In this document: piece after piece, positions 59,552 through 64,000 of the stretch
Layout of the letters: each line of letters starts with the position of its first letter
How positions within the stretch are numbered: position 1 is the first letter of the stretch
Assembly (NCBI RefSeq): GCF_023715605.1
Contig: NZ_JAMBOL010000008.1
Coordinates: forward strand, 1 to 64,000
Direction of reading: 5' to 3'
DNA: 64,000 bases
Source of the DNA: Halalkalibacter oceani
GTDB taxonomy: Bacteria; Bacillota; Bacilli; Bacillales; Bacillaceae_D
Notes under the pieces: generated by a model
Databases searched by the model: none
What the model saw: the letters and a program-made list of their open reading frames with translations, nothing else
Told to the model about the DNA's origin: nothing
Made by a program: the position numbers and the translations under genes

Positions 59552-60290
59552 GCTGCTGCTCCTCTCTTAGTAAACGCATATTTCCACCATATGCTCTCGT
59601 AATATTATCATTTGTAAAGACTTCCTTCGTTTTACCATGATCGATCACCGTGCGGTTCAGCAGCAAGACATGGTCAAAATAATCCGCAACCGTCTGCAAA
59701 TCATGGTGGACGACCATCACCGTTTTCCCGCGTGCTTTTAATTCCTTCAACGTCGTCATAATCGCCCGTTCCGTCGCGGCATCGACCCCGGCGAGCGGCT
59801 CATCCATAAAATAGAGATCAGCTTGCTGCACCAATGCCCGCGCTAAAAAGACGCGTTGCTGCTGGCCGCCTGACAGCTGGCTGATCTGCCTGTTTGCATA
59901 ATCAGCCATCCCCATTTTATCGAGCGCTTCATAAGCCTTTTTCTGATGCGAACGGGATGGCCACTTGAACCATCCGATCTGTCCATATAACCCCATCGTC
60001 ACAACATCCAAAGCATCGGTCGGAAAATCCCAATCAACCGATCCCCTTTGCGGCACATAGCCGATTCGCTTCTTCGCTTTTTTGAATGGCAGGCCGAAAT
60101 AGCGGACCGTTCCTGACAAAGCAGGATGAAGCTGCAGAATCGTTTTCAAAAACGTCGACTTTCCCGCGCCGTTCGGGCCGACAATTCCCGTCAACGAACC
60201 GGCCTCTACTTCTACATCGACATCGTGCAACACCGTTTGCTTCCGGTAAGCCGCAGCTAAATTTTCCACTTGCAGCACTGCTTCTGCCAT
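59529..60290 (-). CDS. mntB: Manganese ABC transporter ATP-binding protein MntB
   Basis: A 253-residue ATPase: Walker A GPNGAGKSTFLK, signature LSGGQQQRVFLARALV, Walker B LYFMDEPLAGVD and switch histidine MVVHHDLQTV. ATG 60290 has GGAGGAG about 10 bases upstream; the ATG at 60299 is only 2 bases from it. It overlaps both the MntA stop region and MntC. Confidence 0.92.
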   Translation of the reverse strand: MAEAVLQVENLAAAYRKQTVLHDVDVEVEAGSLTGIVGPNGAGKSTFLKTILQLHPALSGTVRYFGLPFKKAKKRIGYVPQRGSVDWDFPTDALDVVTMGLYGQIGWFKWPSRSHQKKAYEALDKMGMADYANRQISQLSGGQQQRVFLARALVQQADLYFMDEPLAGVDAATERAIMTTLKELKARGKTVMVVHHDLQTVADYFDHVLLLNRTVIDHGKTKEVFTNDNITRAYGGNMRLLREEQQHVVHSLK

Positions 60291-60291
60291 C

Positions 60292-61245
60292 TTACTCATC
60301 TCCTCCGCTTAACGCTTCATAGATCGTCTCGACATTGTGGCGGTACATCCCGATGTACGTTCCTTCCTCGGTTCCAGCTTCACCCATCGCATCCGAATAC
60401 AGCTCTCCGCCCAATTCAATCTCAACGCCCTCATTCGCCGCTCCTTCGATCACCGCCTGGATCGTCCGGGCCGGGATACTCGTTTCAACGAAAATAGCAG
60501 GAATTTGGTGCTCCTTCACAATCGCAATCGTTTCATTAATGTCAGAAACCCCCACTTCATCTTCTGTGCTTAGCCCTTGGAGACCGATAACTTCCATCTC
60601 AAACGCATTTCCGAAATAGCCAAAGGCATCATGGGCTGTGACAAGGACACGCTGCTCCTCCGGGATTCCACCAAGTTTCTCAAGCGCCTCCTGATGCAGC
60701 TCATCAAGCTCGGCGAAATACGCTGCTTTATTGGCTTCAAAATCATCAGCATAGTCAGGAGCGTAGGCTTTTAATTCCTCTACCGCCGCCTCAAGCGCCT
60801 GCTTCCAAAGACGGATGTCAAACCAGATATGAGGGTCAACCACTCCGTCCTCCTCTTTTAACAATTGATCCTCTGAAATCGTATCACCAATCGCCACAAC
60901 CGGTTTTTCCGCAGCAATTTGATTGAAAATCTCAACCATATTGACCTCTAAATCAAGACCACTGTAAAAAATCACGTCCGCTTCCTGCAATGTCGCAATA
61001 TCTCCCTGAGTGGCATTATAGAGATGAGGATCAACGGATGGTCCCATTAAACTGTTTACCTCAATATAGTCGCCGCCAATCACCGATAACGGTTCCCCGA
61101 TTTGTGCAATCGTCGTTACGACTTTTATCGTTTCTTCCGCCTCTTCCCCTTCACCACCTGTCCCGGTCTCCGCTTGATTACAAGCAGCGATCATCCAACC
61201 GAATAGGACAGCCAACACAACAAACCTCCAACTTTTCTTTTTCAT
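60292..61245 (-). CDS. mntA: Manganese-binding lipoprotein MntA
   Basis: A 317-residue cluster A-I metal-binding lipoprotein, with lipobox IAAC (Cys22). The ligands are H74 in DPHLYN, H139 in DPHIWF, E254 in IFVETSIPA and D285 in YSDAMG. A His-His-Glu-Asp set marks manganese (or iron) rather than zinc. The His-rich loop of zinc proteins is absent. First gene of the operon, downstream of an MntR-type palindrome. Confidence 0.93.
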   Translation of the reverse strand: MKKKSWRFVVLAVLFGWMIAACNQAETGTGGEGEEAEETIKVVTTIAQIGEPLSVIGGDYIEVNSLMGPSVDPHLYNATQGDIATLQEADVIFYSGLDLEVNMVEIFNQIAAEKPVVAIGDTISEDQLLKEEDGVVDPHIWFDIRLWKQALEAAVEELKAYAPDYADDFEANKAAYFAELDELHQEALEKLGGIPEEQRVLVTAHDAFGYFGNAFEMEVIGLQGLSTEDEVGVSDINETIAIVKEHQIPAIFVETSIPARTIQAVIEGAANEGVEIELGGELYSDAMGEAGTEEGTYIGMYRHNVETIYEALSGGDE

Positions 61246-61314
61246 GATTTCCCCTCCAAATTCTTACTCGATTATCCTGGTTGCAAATATGCGTACATGC
61301 ACAAACATTTTATG

Positions 61315-61334
61315 TAGACAAATATATTTGTCTA
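61315..61334. promoter_or_regulatory. 20-bp perfect palindrome in the mntA promoter
   Basis: TAGACAAATATATTTGTCTA is a perfect palindrome. On the minus strand its first arm TAGACA could serve as -35 with TAAAAT 16 bp on as -10, so a bound protein would block the promoter. Its cognate regulator is unclear. Confidence 0.6.
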
Positions 61335-61344
61335 GGTAATGTTT

Positions 61345-61360
61345 GTTTCCCTAAGGAAAC
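61345..61360. promoter_or_regulatory. MntR-type operator of mntABCD
   Basis: GTTTCCCTAAGGAAAC is a perfect-armed palindrome and closely matches the B. subtilis MntR site (TTTGCCTTAAGGAAAC). It lies upstream of the -35, about 100 bp before mntA. Repression by manganese-loaded MntR is expected. Confidence 0.75.
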
Positions 61361-61514
61361 TTTACTCCCAAAAAAAAACATTGTCAATATCTTTTTTTCC
61401 GCTGCCGATCTTTCCTAACAAAACCATGAACGTATTTTAACAAAAGAGAATGGACCAGACTGGACCATTCTCTCCCTTTATTCTATGCAATTGTATTCAT
61501 CCGGGCCACTGGGG

Positions 61515-62285
61515 TTATCCCGTTCTCTTATAACCTAAGCCTCTCGTATTCCGGGCAATAAACTGCTGAGTTTCTTCCGCAATCCGTTCCTGGTCGTAAT
61601 CGAGTGAAGCGACATGATAGGAATTTGTCAGCGTACGCACCTCTTTTTGTTCTGAGCCAATCGCACGTAAAATGAGATCGGTGCTCGCCGGCGGGACGAC
61701 ATGATCTTCAGTTGATTTGAAGCAAAAAACAGGTGTATTGATTTGGGCGAGCTTCGCTGGTGTACGGTTCATTAATGTCTGCAGCTGGTGAATCGCGGCT
61801 ACCGGTACTTTGTCATAGGTGATTTCCTGAACATCCTGGCGTTTGATGTCTGGGTTGACTTCATCGACATATGCAGGAGCTGAGACATCCCGCAAATACT
61901 CATAGCCTGGAACGCGCAAAGCGGCATTGATGAGCACCAGTCCTTTCACTTCCGGGTATTTTTCGGCCAGCCAAAGTGCCAATGTTCCTCCCATTGATTG
62001 TCCGACGACAAATACAGACGAGCATTGCTCCTTTACGTATTTGTAGCCTGCTTCGATATCAGAAAACCAATCCTGATAGGTCGCGCGCTCTAAATCCTTA
62101 TAATGTGTGCCATGTCCCTTTAAGCGGGGCGCATAAACAGTGTAGCCGTATTCCGCCAGCTTTTCCCCGAGAAATGCAACACTTTGCGGCGTACCGACAA
62201 AGCCGTGCGAGATCAAGATTCCAATGTCGTTTCCTTTCTTATAAAAGGCTTCTGCTCCTTCGATCACCGGGTAGCTTTCTTTCAT
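61515..62285 (-). CDS. Carboxylesterase (Est30-like alpha/beta hydrolase)
   Basis: A 256-residue hydrolase. The nucleophile is the Ser in VVGQSMGGTLAL, the acid lies in KSTEDHVVPP and the His in NSYHVASLDYD, the Est30/YvaK pattern of Bacillus and Geobacillus carboxylesterases. The HGFVGTPQS oxyanion region is present. ATG 62285 has AAGGAGG 9 bases upstream; the frame to 62360 lies over fbpA. It starts 13 bp after the fbpA stop, so it is probably in the same transcript. Confidence 0.9.
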   Translation of the reverse strand: MKESYPVIEGAEAFYKKGNDIGILISHGFVGTPQSVAFLGEKLAEYGYTVYAPRLKGHGTHYKDLERATYQDWFSDIEAGYKYVKEQCSSVFVVGQSMGGTLALWLAEKYPEVKGLVLINAALRVPGYEYLRDVSAPAYVDEVNPDIKRQDVQEITYDKVPVAAIHQLQTLMNRTPAKLAQINTPVFCFKSTEDHVVPPASTDLILRAIGSEQKEVRTLTNSYHVASLDYDQERIAEETQQFIARNTRGLGYKRTG

Positions 62286-62298
62286 CTCTGTTTCCTCC

Positions 62299-62478
62299 TT
62301 AGCTTTGTTCGCTTTTATGAAGCGCTCTTCGTTTCCGAACATTGTCATATTCTGTTTCAACCTCTGATAAGGTCAGCTCGTAAAGATGATGGCCATCTTT
62401 CTTATAAACGCCTAAGTGCAGTAATTTTTTAATTAATTCTTCTTTCCTCCGAAGAACTGCTTCACTTAATTGTGACAT
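62299..62478 (-). CDS. fbpA: Fur-regulated basic protein, FbpA-like, 59 residues
   Basis: A short gene. GAGGAGG lies 9 bases before ATG 62478 and the frame is open to TAA at 62299. The product starts MSQLSEAVLRRKEELIKKLL and continues HLGVYKKDGHHLYELTLSEV, the FbpA pattern, ending in a basic tail RKRRALHKSEQS. In B. subtilis FbpA works in the iron-sparing response with FsrA. A Fur box was not obvious, but neighbouring iron-type genes support the call. Confidence 0.8.
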   Translation of the reverse strand: MSQLSEAVLRRKEELIKKLLHLGVYKKDGHHLYELTLSEVETEYDNVRKRRALHKSEQS

Positions 62479-62557
62479 TTGCTTACCTCCTCAACTGATA
62501 GGTTCATGTATCAAATTGACATTGGATAAACCAGTTCCTAGCTTTCAGCTGACCTAA

Positions 62558-62594
62558 ACAAAAACGCCTAACCTTAAAGACGAAAAGGTTAGGC
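62558..62594 (-). terminator. Hairpin with T-run in the fbpA leader
   Basis: GCCTAACCTT (62566-62575) pairs perfectly with AAGGTTAGGC (62585-62594), followed by GTTTTTGTTT on the minus strand. It sits between the promoter and fbpA, so it could be an attenuator as well as a plain terminator. Confidence 0.6.
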
Positions 62595-62625
62595 CTTCGT
62601 TTGCCGATCAGCTTAAGATACACCT

Positions 62626-62655
62626 ATTATAAATCTTATTATTCCGACCTGTCAA
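62626..62655 (-). promoter_or_regulatory. Strong sigma-A promoter ahead of fbpA/esterase
   Basis: TTGACA (62650-62655) and TATAAT (62626-62631) with an 18-bp spacer on the minus strand, both perfect consensus hexamers. Confidence 0.75.
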
Positions 62656-62664
62656 CTATATTTT

Positions 62665-62722
62665 ATAACAAAAAGAAAAGCAGGGATAAGACAAAAGGGT
62701 ATTTTTATCTTTTGCCCAGCCC
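62665..62722 (-). terminator. Terminator of the methyltransferase gene
   Basis: GGGCTGGGCAAAAG pairs with CTTTTGTCTTATCCC, then TGCTTTTCTTTTTG on the minus strand. Another GGGCAAAAG-type gene-end hairpin. Confidence 0.65.
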
Positions 62723-62762
62723 TTACCGAAAAAACAAATAATAACGTAGATATGGGGTGACT

Positions 62763-63458
62763 TCAATCTGAAGCCGCCGGCAGCGAAAACCTGAATACAT
62801 AGGCTTGCTCGTATTGCGCCTTCACCTGATCCTGAACCGACTGAAAGTATTCACTCTCTCCAGAAATGTCGATAAAGCTGCCAGGTCTTTTTCTCATCAA
62901 CTGGACATGGAAGCCTTCATTCGTAAAAGCCGAGGCAATCTGATCAAGCGTATGGACATTCGCCTTTAAATGACTGTACTGTTCAATCGTCTTTTGAAAA
63001 TGAGCGGCGCTCGGGTTATCACTCAGGTCGGTATACGTTACATAATATACGCCACCCGGCTTCAATGCCTGCTTGATTTTACGCGCATGTGTTTTCAAAT
63101 CGTCGATTAAATAAATAACCGACAAAGCGAAGGCTAGATCAAACGTTTGCTCCAGCTGTTCAGGAGAGCCTGTCGCCACATAGCTAAGCGGCAGATCCCG
63201 CTTTCTTTCATTGGCGAGCTTGACCGACTCCACCCCGCGATCAATGCCGACGCCTGCCTTAAATGGCTTCACGCTGTACAAATAGCGTAAAAAACCGCCG
63301 CGGTTGCAGCCGAAATCAAGCACCGAATAAGTGGAAAGATCCTCTTCCTTCATATACGAAACAATCTCTTTCCATCCATCAATATGCTGCGCTTCCATGT
63401 TTTCTTCCTCTGCGGCATGATCCCACCAAACATCGTAAAGCTGCTCATTCTTACTCAT
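62763..63458 (-). CDS. Class I SAM-dependent methyltransferase
   Basis: A 231-residue Rossmann methyltransferase: motif I VLDFGCNRGGFLRYL (about 46-60), acidic motif GVGIDRGVESV, LKPGGVYYVTYTD. The substrate is unknown. It follows an iron-siderophore-type binding-protein gene by 23 bp and so is probably part of that transport operon; a role in modifying a siderophore or its product is speculative. GAAGGAGTGGC precedes the ATG. Confidence 0.85.
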   Translation of the reverse strand: MSKNEQLYDVWWDHAAEEENMEAQHIDGWKEIVSYMKEEDLSTYSVLDFGCNRGGFLRYLYSVKPFKAGVGIDRGVESVKLANERKRDLPLSYVATGSPEQLEQTFDLAFALSVIYLIDDLKTHARKIKQALKPGGVYYVTYTDLSDNPSAAHFQKTIEQYSHLKANVHTLDQIASAFTNEGFHVQLMRKRPGSFIDISGESEYFQSVQDQVKAQYEQAYVFRFSLPAASD

Positions 63459-63481
63459 TGCTGTGCCACTCCTTCTCTATT

Positions 63482-64000
63482 TTAGTTAAACAGGTTCGGA
63501 TAAAAGCCTTGCGCTAAAGTTTCCACCGTATAGGCCATCCGGTTTCCAGGAAGAACACTTTCGAGCGTAATTGCGACAAAACGTTCATTTTGTACGGCTT
63601 CCAGTTGCGAAAGCGCCGGATCATTTTTAATATCCTCTATTTTCTGCTCCAATGACGGCGAATCGTAATCGTGAACGACGATCACGTCTGGGTCTCGCGC
63701 CAGCACTTCCTCGTAGCTTACGGTCGTCCACTGCTGGTCGGTAATATCATCGAATACATTCCTTCCGCCGGCATATTCAATCAGTAACGTTTCAAAATTC
63801 GTCCCTCCGGCTGTGAAGACGCCATCGCCACCACTGTCATAAACAAGGACCTTCACCGGTTCTTCGCCGGAAATTGTCTCCTCTACAGCGGCAATCCGCG
63901 CTTCCTGATCGGCAACATACGCTTCCGCCGCCTCTTCAATCTCGAAAATTTTTCCGATATCGCGAATTTCCTGATACATTTCTTCAAGAGACGTTGCGCT
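63482..64000 (-). CDS. Iron-siderophore/FecB-like ABC binding protein, C-terminal part
   Basis: Partial gene running off the right edge of the window. The visible 172 or so residues are the C-terminal lobe of a helical-backbone binding protein (KVLVYDSGGDGVFTAGGTNF; DVIVVHDYDSPSLEQKIEDI; VLPGNRMAYTVETLAQGFYP). It belongs to the FecB/FhuD/BtuF class, which binds ferric siderophores or corrinoids. The frame is open through base 64000, so the true start is outside. FbpA nearby supports iron. Confidence 0.85.
   Translation of the reverse strand, partial: SATSLEEMYQEIRDIGKIFEIEEAAEAYVADQEARIAAVEETISGEEPVKVLVYDSGGDGVFTAGGTNFETLLIEYAGGRNVFDDITDQQWTTVSYEEVLARDPDVIVVHDYDSPSLEQKIEDIKNDPALSQLEAVQNERFVAITLESVLPGNRMAYTVETLAQGFYPNLFN

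Noticed and set aside
1-64000. CRISPR arrays, tRNA or rRNA genes, transposase genes, phage genes
   Set aside because: No regularly spaced repeats, cloverleaf-like sequences, or recognisable mobile-element proteins were found on reading both strands.

Overview
The window reads as chromosome of a Gram-positive, endospore-forming member of the Bacillaceae. It has strong AGGAGG-type ribosome sites, frequent TTG and GTG starts, lipoproteins with a lipobox Cys, CotF-type spore-coat proteins, and a gene order at the left end (gcvH, yusI, fadE, fadA, fadN, coat proteins) like the yus region of Bacillus subtilis. Operators resembling those of FadR, Rex, MntR and MhqR also fit. I cannot fix the genus. 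There is no rRNA, tRNA, CRISPR array, prophage or transposase gene.

Layout. 0-7.6 kb: glycine cleavage H protein, fatty-acid beta-oxidation operon fadNAE behind a perfect FadR box, and two coat-F-like genes. 7.6-23 kb: a large leftward cluster. It has a PrpR-type regulator, a four-carbon acid-sugar kinase (DUF1537), a TRAP transporter (dctP, dctQ, dctM), a LarA-like racemase homologue, an aldehyde dehydrogenase, an iron alcohol dehydrogenase, a PdxA2-like dehydrogenase and a hydroxyacid dehydrogenase. These are followed by the nickel-pincer cofactor genes larE, larB and larC. LarC is split: its C-terminal domain is a separate convergent gene whose end overlaps the N-terminal gene by 13 bp. 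23-25 kb: ECF sigma/anti-sigma pair. 25-30 kb: a second LarA with a KdgT-type permease and glycerate kinase, divergent from a CdaR-type regulator.

30-38 kb: assorted metabolic genes, a missed 46-residue zinc-ribbon gene, and an HxlR / DUF4242 / acyl-CoA-dehydrogenase-like / SsuABC-like cluster. 38.2-39.2 kb: a gene-poor kilobase with a decayed gene fragment and a MITE-like repeat. 39-46 kb: a LacI-controlled ABC importer with a PHP-domain phosphoesterase and an MFS carrier. 46-53 kb: XRE-cupin regulator with EmrE-family exporter, small membrane proteins, and cydDC with a Rex box. 53-57.5 kb: WrbA/MarR, ArsR/SRPBCC, small proteins and isocitrate lyase. 57.7-64 kb: mntABCD manganese uptake, an esterase, FbpA, a methyltransferase and the end of an iron-siderophore-type binding protein.

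The most interesting unit is the two-part nickel-pincer system. One cofactor-making set (LarB, three-Cys LarE, split LarC) sits beside two different LarA-family proteins. Each of these is embedded in its own 2-hydroxyacid catabolic operon, one predicted for tetronates and one for glycerate. I infer that LarA-type C2 epimerases funnel the wrong stereoisomer of each acid into a stereospecific kinase pathway. The tetronate operon's regulator looks like a sigma-54 activator but lacks the GAFTGA loop and the Walker B glutamate, and its promoters are of sigma-A type. A second theme is a family of about 170-bp MITE-like repeats, two copies of which are flanked by short direct repeats.
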